Origin: an uncultured Erythrobacter sp.
GTDB taxonomy: Bacteria; Pseudomonadota; Alphaproteobacteria; Sphingomonadales; Sphingomonadaceae
Reading direction: 5' to 3'
Length of the DNA: 64,000 bases
Assembly (NCBI GenBank): GCA_947495695.1
Contig: CANLZP010000003.1
Span: forward strand, 434,001-498,000
The notes beneath the pieces were generated by a model, which saw nothing but the letters and a program-made list of their open reading frames with translations, ran no database searches and was not told the origin of the DNA. Shown in pieces: positions 27,824-36,573 of this stretch. The first letter of the stretch is position 1, and each line of letters begins with the position of its first letter. Position numbers and translations under genes: made by a program.

Positions 27824-28399
27824 ATGACACGCATCCTGATCATCAACGGCCACCCAAGCGGAGAGCCGGATCACTACGTTCCGGCCCTGGCATCCGCCTA
27901 CGAGAAAGGCGCGCAAGAGCGACACGAGGTAAGGAGATTGGATATCGCGCTACTTGAATTCGCGATGCTTCGTGAGCCGCGTGTTTGGAATGAGCTTGAG
28001 CCGGAACAGGACGTTCTCAAGGCACAGGAGGACATTGAATGGGCTGAGCATATCGTCCTCCTTTACCCGCTGTGGCTCGGGGATGTCCCCGCGCTGCTCA
28101 AAGCCTTTCTTGAGCAGGTCCTTCGTCCCGGTTTCGCCATTGAGATTACCGCGCAGGCTAAGTGGCGAGGTTTGCTGAAGGGCAAATCGGCACGTGTCAT
28201 CGTTACGATGGGAACGCCAGCGCCAATTTATCGCCTGTTCTTCCGCTCCCACAGTGTAAAAAGCCTCAAACGCCACATCCTTCATTTTGTCGGCATCAAT
28301 CCGGTTTTCACGACTATTATCGGCCGCGTCGACGGCTGGCCGGGATATCGCAAGAAGTGGCTGGCGCGAGTTGAGGAACTCGGGCGGCGCGGGCGATAA
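27824..28399 (+). CDS. NAD(P)H dehydrogenase (quinone)-like flavodoxin-fold protein
   Basis: A 191-residue protein of the NQO/KefF/MdaB flavodoxin-like family. It starts with MTRILIINGHPSGEPDHY, the FMN/FAD phosphate-binding strand and loop, followed by HIVLLYPLWLGDVPALLKAFLEQVLRPGFA, which is characteristic of the family's isoalloxazine-binding loop. It should perform two-electron reduction of quinones. It is first in an operon with AdhA, an L,D-transpeptidase and a GNAT protein; the AdhA ATG is 2 nt after its stop. Confidence 0.85.
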   Translation: MTRILIINGHPSGEPDHYVPALASAYEKGAQERHEVRRLDIALLEFAMLREPRVWNELEPEQDVLKAQEDIEWAEHIVLLYPLWLGDVPALLKAFLEQVLRPGFAIEITAQAKWRGLLKGKSARVIVTMGTPAPIYRLFFRSHSVKSLKRHILHFVGINPVFTTIIGRVDGWPGYRKKWLARVEELGRRGR

Positions 28400-28401
28400 A
28401 C

Positions 28402-29412
28402 ATGATCGCGGGCGATGTTTCGGCGGTGACCATGAAGGCCATGGAATTTTTGTCTGTTGGATCGCCGCTCCAATTGGTTGAACGCCCGATGCCGTTGCCC
28501 GAAGCACAGGAAATCTTGCTCGAGGTGCTTGCCTGCGGGGTCTGCCGCACGGATCTCCATATCATCGATGGCGATATTAAAGATGTTCTGCCTATCGTCC
28601 CCGGTCATGAAGTGATTGGACGCGTCATAGCGAAGGGTGATCAGGTGAACCGATTTGCAATTGGCGATCGCGTGGGCGTGCCTTGGCTTGGATCATCATG
28701 CGGGCGATGCGACTACTGTTGTCACCGTCACGAGAATTTGTGTGATGAACCAGTCTTTGTAGGGTTTTCCGTCGATGGCGGCTACGCATCGCACTGCATA
28801 GCCGATGCGGATTATTGCTTTGCGATACCTTCGACCATTGACGACGTTCATGCTGCTCCGCTGCTTTGCGCTGGTCTGATCGGATACCGTGCCTTCTCGA
28901 TGTGCGGCGATGCGATGCGGATAGGGTTCTACGGCTTTGGAGCTTCCGCGCATATCATCGCTCAAATTGCCACTGGGCTCGGATGCAAGATCGCCGCTTT
29001 CACTCGGCCAGGAGATAATGCTGCGCAATGCTTTGCGCGCGAGGTCGGCTGCGTGTGGGCGGGCGGTTCTGACATGTTGCCGCCATTCGAACTCGACGCT
29101 GCGATTATTTTCGCTCCGGCAGGTGAGCTTGTGCCGCAGGCCTTGGCCGCGGTTCGCAAAGGAGGCACTGTCGTATGCGCGGGCATTCATATGAGTGATA
29201 TCCCGTCTTTTCCTTACGAGCTCTTGTGGGGCGAGCGGCAGATACGTTCGGTCGCCAACCTGACGCGCGCGGACGGCGAGAGCTTCTTTACCGCGATTGC
29301 TGCGATCCCAGTGCAAACGCACATTGAGGTATTCCCGCTGCATCAGGCGAACAAGGCGCTCGAGAGGCTTCGCGCAGGATCAATCACCGGCGCAGCGGTG
29401 CTCGTTCCATGA
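28402..29412 (+). CDS. adhA: Zinc-dependent alcohol dehydrogenase, AdhA type
   Basis: A 336-residue medium-chain dehydrogenase. It has the catalytic-zinc cysteine in ACGVCRTDLH, the GHEVIGRV motif, a full structural-zinc cluster in SSCGRCDYCCHRHENLC, and a degenerate nucleotide loop YGFGASAHIIAQIA. The pattern fits the AdhA subgroup associated with fermentative or stress metabolism. ATG at 28402 is closest to the upstream stop; ATG at 28432 (MKAMEFL) matches relatives better and may be the true start. It overlaps the L,D-transpeptidase start by 4 nt. Confidence 0.87.
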   Translation: MIAGDVSAVTMKAMEFLSVGSPLQLVERPMPLPEAQEILLEVLACGVCRTDLHIIDGDIKDVLPIVPGHEVIGRVIAKGDQVNRFAIGDRVGVPWLGSSCGRCDYCCHRHENLCDEPVFVGFSVDGGYASHCIADADYCFAIPSTIDDVHAAPLLCAGLIGYRAFSMCGDAMRIGFYGFGASAHIIAQIATGLGCKIAAFTRPGDNAAQCFAREVGCVWAGGSDMLPPFELDAAIIFAPAGELVPQALAAVRKGGTVVCAGIHMSDIPSFPYELLWGERQIRSVANLTRADGESFFTAIAAIPVQTHIEVFPLHQANKALERLRAGSITGAAVLVP

Positions 29413-30731
29413 TGCGTTTCAGGATCCTGTTTCTGGCTGTATTGGTCGCTTTCTCGCAGCCGGCAATCGCGCAAAGCTCTTGGTCCACTGCTGAGGCGGA
29501 GAACCTGTATCGCTGGATGGAGCGCGCGGCAGGGGAGGGGATCGAATTGCCCGAAACGGAGGTTAAGGACCTGCGCACCGCGATAGATGCCGGCGATCTC
29601 GAGAGCCTCGATCCCGTTGCGAACACAGCTGCGCTCATATTGATGCGAGCATGGCGGGGCCGGTGTTGTGGCTTAGCGAAGCCTTCATGGTGGCACATTG
29701 ATGGCCATCTGACTGACGCAGAGTTGGAAGCTGGCTTGGAAGCGGCTTTACAAAAGGGCTATCTCGACACCTATCTCCGCTCGATCCGCCCGTCGCACCC
29801 TCACTATTCAGCGCTGGTCAGCGCACTTGCCGAGGAAACCGATCCAGACCGACGCAAAGCTATAATCGCCAACCTCGAACGCTGGCGCTGGTTGCCTGCA
29901 CAGCTCGGCAAGCGCTACCTGTTCGTGAACATTGCCGCGCAGGAATTGACCCTATGGGAGGATGGCGTCGTCAAAGATAGACGGCGGGTGATCGTGGGGA
30001 AGCCTGTTACCCGCACTCCAGTCTTTACGACGCAAGTCAGCGGAGTGGTGCTCAACCCTTGGTGGGAAATTCCGTCGAGCATTGCCCGCGAAGGCATTGC
30101 CAGCTTAGTCAGGCGAAGCCCTGCTGCGGCGCGTGCTCGTGGCTACGTTTACCAGAATGGGCGATATAGGCAGATGCCAGGTGACAATAACGCCTTGGGC
30201 CGAATGAAATTGGTTATGCCCAATCCTTACAGTGTGTTTTTGCACGATACTTCCAATCGGGACTTGTTTCAGGAAGACCGCCGGTTCTTCAGTCACGGTT
30301 GCATCCGGGTGGATGGGGCGCTCAGCTTTGTGGGCAGGCTGTTTGCCAATGATGGATGGGATTTGGCGCGAGTCCAGCAAGAGGTCGCCACGGACAAGAC
30401 ACGGACCTTTGAGCTTTCGGAGGGTATCCCACTCTACGTCGCCTATTTCACTGCCGAGCCGAAGGCCAATGGCAGCATAGGGTTCTGGGAAGACATCTAC
30501 GATCGCGACCCAGTGAAGATCTCCAATTCCTCGCTCAGCGTGTCTACGGAGGTTTACGGATCATCCCTTTTTCTCGCTTCGTCCACATCGGATGAAATAC
30601 AGGGAGAGCAGACATGCCAGAGTTGGCCGTCACACAACCGATGCCACAAGTTACTAAGCGCTTTTCCAACCGCAAGGCAGAACGCGATTGGAGCGTCGAA
30701 GTCACTACCGAAGGTGGCGTGGATACGCTGA
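29409..30731 (+). CDS. L,D-transpeptidase (YkuD domain, YcbB-like) with an odd C-terminus
   Basis: A 440-residue exported protein. A signal peptide (about residues 1-21, ending AIA) is followed by a helical domain with NLERWRWLP, as in YcbB/LdtD, and a YkuD domain with the catalytic motif SHGCIRV. It would form 3-3 peptidoglycan cross-links, a modification linked to stress and stationary phase. The last 80 or so residues, after GFWEDIYDRDP, are not typical, and the frame runs 118 nt into the GNAT gene. A lost stop codon or a frameshift near 30,500-30,600 is likely. Confidence 0.8.
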   Translation: MMRFRILFLAVLVAFSQPAIAQSSWSTAEAENLYRWMERAAGEGIELPETEVKDLRTAIDAGDLESLDPVANTAALILMRAWRGRCCGLAKPSWWHIDGHLTDAELEAGLEAALQKGYLDTYLRSIRPSHPHYSALVSALAEETDPDRRKAIIANLERWRWLPAQLGKRYLFVNIAAQELTLWEDGVVKDRRRVIVGKPVTRTPVFTTQVSGVVLNPWWEIPSSIAREGIASLVRRSPAAARARGYVYQNGRYRQMPGDNNALGRMKLVMPNPYSVFLHDTSNRDLFQEDRRFFSHGCIRVDGALSFVGRLFANDGWDLARVQQEVATDKTRTFELSEGIPLYVAYFTAEPKANGSIGFWEDIYDRDPVKISNSSLSVSTEVYGSSLFLASSTSDEIQGEQTCQSWPSHNRCHKLLSAFPTARQNAIGASKSLPKVAWIR

Positions 30732-31189
30732 TTACCCCGGCGAGACCTGAGGACAAGGAAGCGCTCAGGCGCTTTTTCGACGGTGTCGCGCGCCGCGACA
30801 TCTATTTCCGCTTCCTGTCTGGAATTCGCAAAGTCGATGAAGACCGGTTGATGGAGATGGTCGACGACTCAAACGATTGGACCATCGATTTCCTCGCCTT
30901 CGATCCGTGGACGGGCGAGATCATGGCCTGCGCGATGCTTGGCGCCGATGAAGCTTTCGAGTGCGCAGAATTTGCCTTTTGTACTCGCGAAGACGCAAAG
31001 GGTTTGGGGATCAGCTGGGCCTTGCTCGATCACGCCGTTCGTTATGCGAAGGCAACAGGAGTGAAGACGCTAACATCGCTTGAAAGCGCAGATCAACATG
31101 ATGCTGTGAAGCTCGAAAGGGAGATGGGCTTCAAGATCAAATCCAGTCCCGATCACCCAGGCATGATCGTTGCAGAAAAGGTGTTCTGA
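30614..31189 (+). CDS. GNAT N-acetyltransferase, Pat-like domain
   Basis: A 191-residue protein whose core resembles the acetyltransferase domain at the end of Pat/YfiQ protein acetyltransferases: ITPARPEDKEALRRFFDGV and YFRFLSG, then the acetyl-CoA loop DAKGLGISWALLDHAV. Pat enzymes acetylate the catalytic lysine of acetyl-CoA synthetase. Here the domain stands alone, without the NDP-forming ligase part. The start ATG at 30614 follows AGGGAGAG. It overlaps the end of the transpeptidase frame and closes the operon. Confidence 0.78.
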   Translation: MPELAVTQPMPQVTKRFSNRKAERDWSVEVTTEGGVDTLITPARPEDKEALRRFFDGVARRDIYFRFLSGIRKVDEDRLMEMVDDSNDWTIDFLAFDPWTGEIMACAMLGADEAFECAEFAFCTREDAKGLGISWALLDHAVRYAKATGVKTLTSLESADQHDAVKLEREMGFKIKSSPDHPGMIVAEKVF

Positions 31190-31200
31190 GTACCATTCTA

Positions 31201-31215
31201 AGGATGTTTCCGTAT
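31201..31215 (+). promoter_or_regulatory. Island operator copy upstream of hsp20
   Basis: AGGATGTTTCCGTAT matches the consensus at 13 of 15 positions and is oriented towards the gene. It ends 61 nt before the hsp20 start, the same distance as for the second uspA gene. A second, weaker element, TACGGAACATTTGG, lies at 31254-31267. Confidence 0.6.
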
Positions 31216-31276
31216 CTGGAGTGGCCTATGTCCGCAGTAAAACGGGCTCCCCCTACGGAACATTTGGAGACCTGAA

Positions 31277-31780
31277 ATGACTGAACAGACTATGCTTGCT
31301 GAACGACCCCGCGAAAACGCCGGTCTGTCGGATTACCTGCGCGAACCGTTCAATCGGCTTCGCGGTGAAGTGGATCGGTTTTTTGACGAATTCCCGCCGC
31401 GCTTCCCAACGACCAATCTCGGTATTCGTTATCTTGCATCGCTCCCCATGCCGGCGCTCGAAATGCGCGAGACTGACAAGGAGTACCACCTTTCGGTCGA
31501 ATTGCCCGGAGTGGCAGGCGACGAAGTCGATATTAGCGTCGATGGCGACCTGTTGATTCTCAAGGGCGAGAAAAAGGAAGAGCGCGAGGAAAAAGAGCGG
31601 GACTACACGATCTCCGAGCGCAGCTATGGCGCGTTCGAACGGCGTGTCGCACTTCCTGCCGATTGCGACCCCGACGGGATCGAGGCGCGCTCCGACAACG
31701 GCGTGATAGCCATCACGATCCCGCGTAAAGAGAGCTCCCCTGAGAAGGCACGCAAGATCGAAATCTCCACCAACAGCTGA
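31277..31780 (+). CDS. hsp20: Small heat shock protein, Hsp20/alpha-crystallin family
   Basis: A 167-residue holdase chaperone. The alpha-crystallin domain spans about 58-160, beginning MPALEMRETDKEYHLSVELPG, with the conserved ISVDGDLLILKGEKK strand, the SYGAFERRVALP stretch and the terminal NGVIAITIPRKE. The C-terminal tail ends RKIEIS, a short oligomerisation motif. The N-terminal segment contains the RLRGEVDRFFDEF helix common in this family. It is monocistronic: operator upstream, terminator downstream. Confidence 0.92.
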   Translation: MTEQTMLAERPRENAGLSDYLREPFNRLRGEVDRFFDEFPPRFPTTNLGIRYLASLPMPALEMRETDKEYHLSVELPGVAGDEVDISVDGDLLILKGEKKEEREEKERDYTISERSYGAFERRVALPADCDPDGIEARSDNGVIAITIPRKESSPEKARKIEISTNS

Positions 31781-31812
31781 GCGGCTTTTGGGGTAAGCCC
31801 CGCGGCCAGCTC

Positions 31813-31859
31813 AAGGGCCATTCCGCGCCGACTCAGTCGGGGTGGGATGGCCCTTCTTT
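31813..31859 (+). terminator. Terminator after hsp20
   Basis: The arm AAGGGCCATTCC (31813-31824) pairs with GGGATGGCCCTT (31844-31855), with an inner CCGACTCAGTCGG hairpin, then a CTTT-rich end. It lies 33 nt past the hsp20 stop. Nothing else is seen up to 32060. Confidence 0.75.
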
Positions 31860-32060
31860 ATGGCCAAGAGTAGCGGACCGAGCTTGAGTTAGGTTTCTTT
31901 GGTGTGCCCGATGCCGGTCCTTTTGATTGACGGCACCACTCCGCTCGCAGGGACCCGTGTTCAATCTTATCACACAGCCAAGACTGCGAGAATTACGATG
32001 ATGACTGATCTCTTACGACGGCGTATCGGAGGAAGCCCCCCTGGCGAATATTGCGGCCCA

Positions 32061-33263
32061 TCATGCCTTCGCCGATGCCGCGGAAACGGTCTGCGGTGGT
32101 ACGGAAAGCAGTCCGAGGATCTGCTTTCCGAACGCCCCCAGCCCAAACAGCATTGCCAGGAACATGACGAGCAAGCCTGCGACCGGTATCAGCGCGAGCG
32201 CCAACAGGATAACGACGCCTCCCAATGGCCACATAATCCCCTCAAAGGTGCTCTCTGCATCGCCGCTCTTCTTTGTTACGATCCTGCGCGCAGTCATCCC
32301 GATAAAATGCGCGGTTACCGCTACGGCGATCGGTGTGAGCGCTAGCGATGCGATGAACAGGAATACTGCCAACGGAATTCCAATTCCTGTCCAGAACAGG
32401 GCGATCCCCAAAACCGGAACCACCGCTGCGAACAGCACCCCTATACCCAGCGCCTGAAGAGGTGCGCGCGACAACATGTGCGACGTCGCCTGCATTACCC
32501 GCGGGACAATCAAGACCAGTAGCGCGACAATCACGAAATAGCTCACGATCATCGAGAGACTGAAAAACAAGAAGAACTGCCCAAAGCCCTTAGCGGCATC
32601 TTCGACCGCATAGGAATTGGTCGCTTCAAGCTCGGTGCGCTCACCCTCGATAATCGCTGCTGGATCTACCGTCAGGTTTGCGCTGCGATATATGAGATCG
32701 CCCCCAATTCGAGCATTCGGGCCAATGGTGATCGTGTCGCCTGAGAGCCGAGCCGTCCCCGAGACGACGGAGTTCACGAAAATCTCGTTCGCACCAATCC
32801 GCAGGTCCTGGCCAACGGGCGCTTCAAACCGCACTTCGCCGCCAGCAATGACAGCGCTTCCACCGATCTCGAACGTCTCCTTCGCAGCGATTTCACCGCC
32901 TGCGATGATGACATCATCGGCGATGGTGGCGGCCTCCAGTTGGATATCGCCACCCGCCGCGACAACATCCCTGACCCGAGCGTTCGAGACTCTGAGATCT
33001 CCGCCTGCAAGGAAGAGGTGGTCAGCTTGTGCGCCGACGACAACGATGCTGCTGCCAGCGGCAAAGAGATCGTCCGTGGTCTCTTGCGATACGCGCAACT
33101 CTTCGCTGGCGAGGAAGATCATATCGTTCTCTTGAGCGGTTTCGGCTGGGTCAGGAGCAGCTGCGTCTTGACCGATAGCGCTTGTTGGCAGAGCAAGGAC
33201 CCCGCAAGCGGCAATAAGCCCAACTGTCAAACGTTTGAACGGCACGCGATTAAAAACGCTCAT
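32061..33263 (-). CDS. Bactofilin-like exported beta-repeat protein with C-terminal membrane segments
   Basis: A 400-residue protein. A signal peptide (about 1-30) precedes repeats rich in Gly and beta-branched residues, for example LFLAGGDLRVSNARVRDVVAAGG and VIIAGGEIAAKETF, which would form a right-handed beta-helix like polymer-forming bactofilins. After about residue 220 come four or five hydrophobic segments (for example FFLFFSLSMIVSYFVIVALLVLI). ATG at 33263 was chosen for its GGAAGGA ribosome site and normal signal peptide. Function unknown; an envelope-scaffold role is plausible. Confidence 0.72.
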   Translation of the reverse strand: MSVFNRVPFKRLTVGLIAACGVLALPTSAIGQDAAAPDPAETAQENDMIFLASEELRVSQETTDDLFAAGSSIVVVGAQADHLFLAGGDLRVSNARVRDVVAAGGDIQLEAATIADDVIIAGGEIAAKETFEIGGSAVIAGGEVRFEAPVGQDLRIGANEIFVNSVVSGTARLSGDTITIGPNARIGGDLIYRSANLTVDPAAIIEGERTELEATNSYAVEDAAKGFGQFFLFFSLSMIVSYFVIVALLVLIVPRVMQATSHMLSRAPLQALGIGVLFAAVVPVLGIALFWTGIGIPLAVFLFIASLALTPIAVAVTAHFIGMTARRIVTKKSGDAESTFEGIMWPLGGVVILLALALIPVAGLLVMFLAMLFGLGAFGKQILGLLSVPPQTVSAASAKA

Positions 33264-33334
33264 TGCAAATCCTTCCCGCGGGGCAATCTTCCCCGGCTGC
33301 ATGCCTGTTCTGCCGATAGCGCTCGGTCGCCAGT

Positions 33335-33349
33335 ATCCGTAAATGTCCG
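33335..33349 (-). promoter_or_regulatory. Island operator copy upstream of the bactofilin-like gene
   Basis: Plus-strand ATCCGTAAATGTCCG; read towards the gene it is CGGACATTTACGGAT, an exact consensus match. It ends 71 nt before the start codon at 33263. Confidence 0.7.
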
Positions 33350-33428
33350 GATGCCAGTTGAAGCAAGGCCCAGTTGCATGAATTACGCGAAGATCACTGT
33401 CGCTGGTTGTGGCGCCGCTTTACAGATT

Positions 33429-33746
33429 TTATGAAGCGCAAGCGATGCAGCGCGTGGCAATCGGGCGAGCCTTTAGGCGCTTCTCGCCAATGTCCTTTCC
33501 GCATCGCGCGCAGGTTCCATAAGTCCCGTTTTCGATCCGTGCCAGAGCGTAGCCGATCTGTGTCATCTCTGCCCTTAGCGCCTCATCGACACCTTCAAGT
33601 GCCTCGTCATCGGCAAGATCGATGGCTTGCTCGCTGAAATCGGCATCGAGTGGGTGCCGCAGGTCATCCTCTATGATCTCCGCACGGTCCAAGAGATCCT
33701 TGAAGCGGGCTTTGAGCGCGGCCGCGAATTCGGCATTATCGGTCAT
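33429..33746 (-). CDS. DksA/TraR-family zinc-finger protein
   Basis: A 105-residue protein with an N-terminal coiled coil (FAAALKARFKDLLDRAEIIEDDL) and a four-cysteine zinc finger: CARCGKDIGEKRLKARP followed by CIAC. DksA/TraR proteins bind the secondary channel of RNA polymerase and tune promoters during starvation; the coiled coil here is shorter than in DksA. ATG at 33746 was chosen as the family-like start (MTDNAEF). It shares the upstream gap with the second UspA gene, which holds an operator in the opposite orientation. Confidence 0.82.
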   Translation of the reverse strand: MTDNAEFAAALKARFKDLLDRAEIIEDDLRHPLDADFSEQAIDLADDEALEGVDEALRAEMTQIGYALARIENGTYGTCARCGKDIGEKRLKARPIATRCIACAS

Positions 33747-33823
33747 AAACGCAATCCTGAAACGATGCCGCGCCAAACACGGCGATCACTCTTGCTAGGG
33801 CGTATCTGCGTCACAAGGCTTTA

Positions 33824-33838
33824 CGGCAATTTACGTAG
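33824..33838 (+). promoter_or_regulatory. Island operator copy upstream of the second uspA gene
   Basis: CGGCAATTTACGTAG matches the consensus at 12 of 15 positions. It ends 61 nt before the uspA ATG at 33900. The TraR/DksA gene is on the other side, in reversed orientation. A partial repeat, TTACGGCAATT, begins at 33821. Confidence 0.6.
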
Positions 33839-33899
33839 TTCCCGACAATGCAGTCGCGCTCATTGGTCTCATTACAGATTTTAAATGGAGGGGGCTGCG

Positions 33900-34727
33900 A
33901 TGCGATCAATTTTGCTACATGTTCACGACGACAAATGCCTAGAAGCACGCCTTCAAGTGGCGTTGGACATGGCTCGCCAATACAAAGGCCGAATAACCTG
34001 CGCGCAAGCTGCGCCCTATGATTTTGGGATGCCAACTGACTTCTACGGTGTCATGTCAGCAGAAATGATGATCGACTACGGCAAGACCTCGAAGCAGTTT
34101 CGCGCTGTCGTGGAGAAAGAGCTTTCCAACGAGGGTGTGCCCTGGTCTTGGGTTTCATCCAGCGGTTCGGCGATGAATCTCATCGCAGGTCATGCACCTA
34201 TTCATGACATCGTGATCGTAGGTGCTCACGATCCGCTCCAGCTCCACGGCTCACCCTCAAGGTTCGTTGGAGAATTACTCGAGCGTGTCCGTGCTCCGAT
34301 TCTGGTGGTCCCGGAGGATGTGAAATCTTTCGATGTCGAAAGTGCCGTTGCAGTAGCTTGGAATGGGGCACCGGAGAGTGCGCACGCTCTCCGAGCTGCC
34401 CAACCGTTACTGAACCGAAGCAGTTCTGTCCATGTTCTCAGTGTCGAGGAGAAGAAAAAGAGCAAACGGGAGGACAAGTTCGACCTGCCATCCATGGAAG
34501 CTTCAGAGTACTTGGCGCAATATGATATGAAGAGTGAGCTGGTCGAACTCCCTAGGGAGAAGGGCGCTTCAATCGCAGAAACGCTTGTGAAGGCGGCGAA
34601 GAAGCGTGAAGCGGGTTACATAGTCATGGGGGCCTATGGCCACTCTCGCTTCCGCGAACGGATACTCGGCGGCGTCACGCGTGATATGCTTCGCGAGCCG
34701 CAATTGCCTCTGTTCCTCGCTCACTAG
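33900..34727 (+). CDS. Tandem universal stress protein (second copy)
   Basis: A 275-residue two-domain Usp. The N-terminal half (MRSILLHVHDDKCLEARL) lacks a clear ATP loop; the C-terminal half ends MGAYGHSRFRERILGGVTRDML, a good G-2x-G-9x-G(S/T) ATP-binding pattern. The start at 33900 was chosen because GGAGGGGG lies just upstream; an in-frame ATG at 33885 would run into that site. It is first in an operon with a DUF6544-like protein, an alpha/beta hydrolase and an amidohydrolase. Confidence 0.87.
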   Translation: MRSILLHVHDDKCLEARLQVALDMARQYKGRITCAQAAPYDFGMPTDFYGVMSAEMMIDYGKTSKQFRAVVEKELSNEGVPWSWVSSSGSAMNLIAGHAPIHDIVIVGAHDPLQLHGSPSRFVGELLERVRAPILVVPEDVKSFDVESAVAVAWNGAPESAHALRAAQPLLNRSSSVHVLSVEEKKKSKREDKFDLPSMEASEYLAQYDMKSELVELPREKGASIAETLVKAAKKREAGYIVMGAYGHSRFRERILGGVTRDMLREPQLPLFLAH

Positions 34728-34761
34728 GCTATGCTCTGCAACTCGAAGGAGAATAGCAGAA

Positions 34762-35586
34762 ATGTGGATGGCCAGAGTTCTTGGTGCGCTCGTGCTTGGC
34801 GGCGCGGTTTATGCTTGGTCGAGCAACTTATCGCGCGAGTTTAAGCGCCGACGTCGCGAAGCGTCTTGGAAGCCGATGCTTGAAGGAAAAGCGCTGCACC
34901 AAGACGATCTCGCGCATCTTCCGGGGCCAGTGCAGCGTTACATCGAACTCACAGGTTCGATCGGCAAACCCGTCGTCACCGAAATCACGATGGAGTTTGA
35001 AGCGACCATGTATGACGCGCCGGGAGCCAAAGGGATGACTGGCCCTGCAACGCAATATGATCGTTTCGACGCGATGCACCGCCTCTTCTTCATGCGTACT
35101 ATGATGAAGGGCCTACCCATCAGTGTTTTGCATGACTTCGAGGTCGATCAGGCGACCATGACGGTTCGCGCTGCGGGGCTATTCAATGTCGTCGATGTAA
35201 GTGGGCCCGAATTGACCCGCACCGAGACGGTCACAATCCTAAACGACATCGCATTCTTCGCCCCATCGCGGCTTGTCGACGAGCGGCTGCAATGGACCGA
35301 AGTAGACGACAAGTGCGCTCGAGTTGCTTTCACCGTTGGAGCCAACACTGTCTCGGCAGAGCTGATTTTCGACGAGGAGGGCGAACTGGTCGACTTCACC
35401 TCCGAAGATCGGGGCATGATGGAAAAGGACGGCAACTTACGACTTACCCGCTGGTCCACGCCGCTGGGCAATTATCGAAGGCTTGATGGCTGGCGTCTCG
35501 CAAGCGAAGGCGATGCGATTTGGCATCTGCCCGAAGGCCCCTTCACCTACGGCCACCTGCGCTTGATCAAATACGAGGCACGGTAG
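34762..35586 (+). CDS. DUF6544/DUF6920-like membrane-anchored protein
   Basis: A 274-residue protein with one N-terminal membrane helix (about 2-20) and a soluble domain. It has stretches such as LPGPVQRYIELTGSIGKPVV and MHRLFFMRTMMKGLPISVLHDF typical of a family of unknown function. An AAGGAG ribosome site precedes the ATG at 34762. The gene lies 34 nt after uspA, and the hydrolase starts 2 nt after its stop. Confidence 0.72.
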   Translation: MWMARVLGALVLGGAVYAWSSNLSREFKRRRREASWKPMLEGKALHQDDLAHLPGPVQRYIELTGSIGKPVVTEITMEFEATMYDAPGAKGMTGPATQYDRFDAMHRLFFMRTMMKGLPISVLHDFEVDQATMTVRAAGLFNVVDVSGPELTRTETVTILNDIAFFAPSRLVDERLQWTEVDDKCARVAFTVGANTVSAELIFDEEGELVDFTSEDRGMMEKDGNLRLTRWSTPLGNYRRLDGWRLASEGDAIWHLPEGPFTYGHLRLIKYEAR

Positions 35587-35588
35587 CC

Positions 35589-36572
35589 GTGACGCCCCGC
35601 TGGCACATCGGATTGGCCTTGGTCGGCAGCCTCGGTGTGCTGAGCGTGATTGGGTTTAGCCTGGGCAGCGATGCCGCCGACAAGCGCCGATCTCAGCTCG
35701 CTGCGGAAGGCCGATCAGCAGAGACGCGCCATGGCTCAATCCAATACGCTAGTTGGGGGAAAGGGCCTCCGGTGCTGGTGATCCATGGCGCTGGCGGCGG
35801 TTTCGATCAGGGACGGTTATTGGCAAAGGCTGTTGCTGGCGAGGGTTTCCGCTTCATCGCCGTGTCGCGCTTCGGCTATCTGGGGAGCGCCATGCCTCCC
35901 GACCCTTCGACAGCATCACAGGCAGAGGCTTTGCACGATCTGCTCGCTCGGCTTGGATTAGAGCGGGTCAGTATCATCGCAATGTCGGGCGGAGTTCCCC
36001 CGGCACTCAAGCTTGCAGAGATGTTCCCTGAGCGAACAGAAAAGCTGGTGCTTTTGTCCTCTGCTCCGTTCACGCCTTTCAGTCCGAATGTTGAAGATCG
36101 CCCGATCCCGACATGGGCCTATTCGGCGCTGATGGGAAACGATGCGGTATACTGGTCTTTGACAAAAGTGGCGCCTCGACAACTGCGCCGCGCATTTGAC
36201 GCGCGGGCTGAGCTTCTTAACGGACTGCCTCCCGACGAGATTGTGTTTGTCGATCGTCTTGTAGACGACTTCTTGCCGGCGACAGACCGGCTTGCGGGCA
36301 TAGAGAATGAAGCCGCGGCCGTCGATCCGGAAGCCACCTACGATCTCGAAGCAATCAGCGCTCCCACACTGGTGGTGCATGCCAGGGATGACCGCTTAAA
36401 TCCATTCTCCATCGCCGAGAGCATCGCCGGTCGGTTGCCAAATTCCGAGCTGATCGCATTCGAGAATGGAGGGCACTTGCTTTTGAGTCATCACTCAAGT
36501 TTGCGAGAGAAAGTAGATCAATTTCTCGGGTGCAAGAGCGAGCGACAGATATTGTCCGCTAGGAGGCTGTGA
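35589..36572 (+). CDS. Alpha/beta hydrolase
   Basis: A 327-residue hydrolase with an N-terminal membrane segment or signal anchor (about 6-25). The oxyanion region VLVIHGAGGGFDQG is present. Candidate catalytic residues are the Ser in AMSGGVPP (nucleophile elbow), the Asp in HARDDRLNP and the His in NGGHLLL. GTG at 35589 is the only start fitting the 2-nt gap after the upstream stop. Substrate unknown. It is between a DUF6544-like protein and an amidohydrolase, so envelope or detoxification roles are possible. Confidence 0.83.
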   Translation: MTPRWHIGLALVGSLGVLSVIGFSLGSDAADKRRSQLAAEGRSAETRHGSIQYASWGKGPPVLVIHGAGGGFDQGRLLAKAVAGEGFRFIAVSRFGYLGSAMPPDPSTASQAEALHDLLARLGLERVSIIAMSGGVPPALKLAEMFPERTEKLVLLSSAPFTPFSPNVEDRPIPTWAYSALMGNDAVYWSLTKVAPRQLRRAFDARAELLNGLPPDEIVFVDRLVDDFLPATDRLAGIENEAAAVDPEATYDLEAISAPTLVVHARDDRLNPFSIAESIAGRLPNSELIAFENGGHLLLSHHSSLREKVDQFLGCKSERQILSARRL

Positions 36573-36573
36573 A

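Noticed and set aside
31899..32345. 148-codon plus-strand frame after hsp20
   Set aside because: It overlaps the bactofilin-like gene in antisense and has no family or ribosome-site support.
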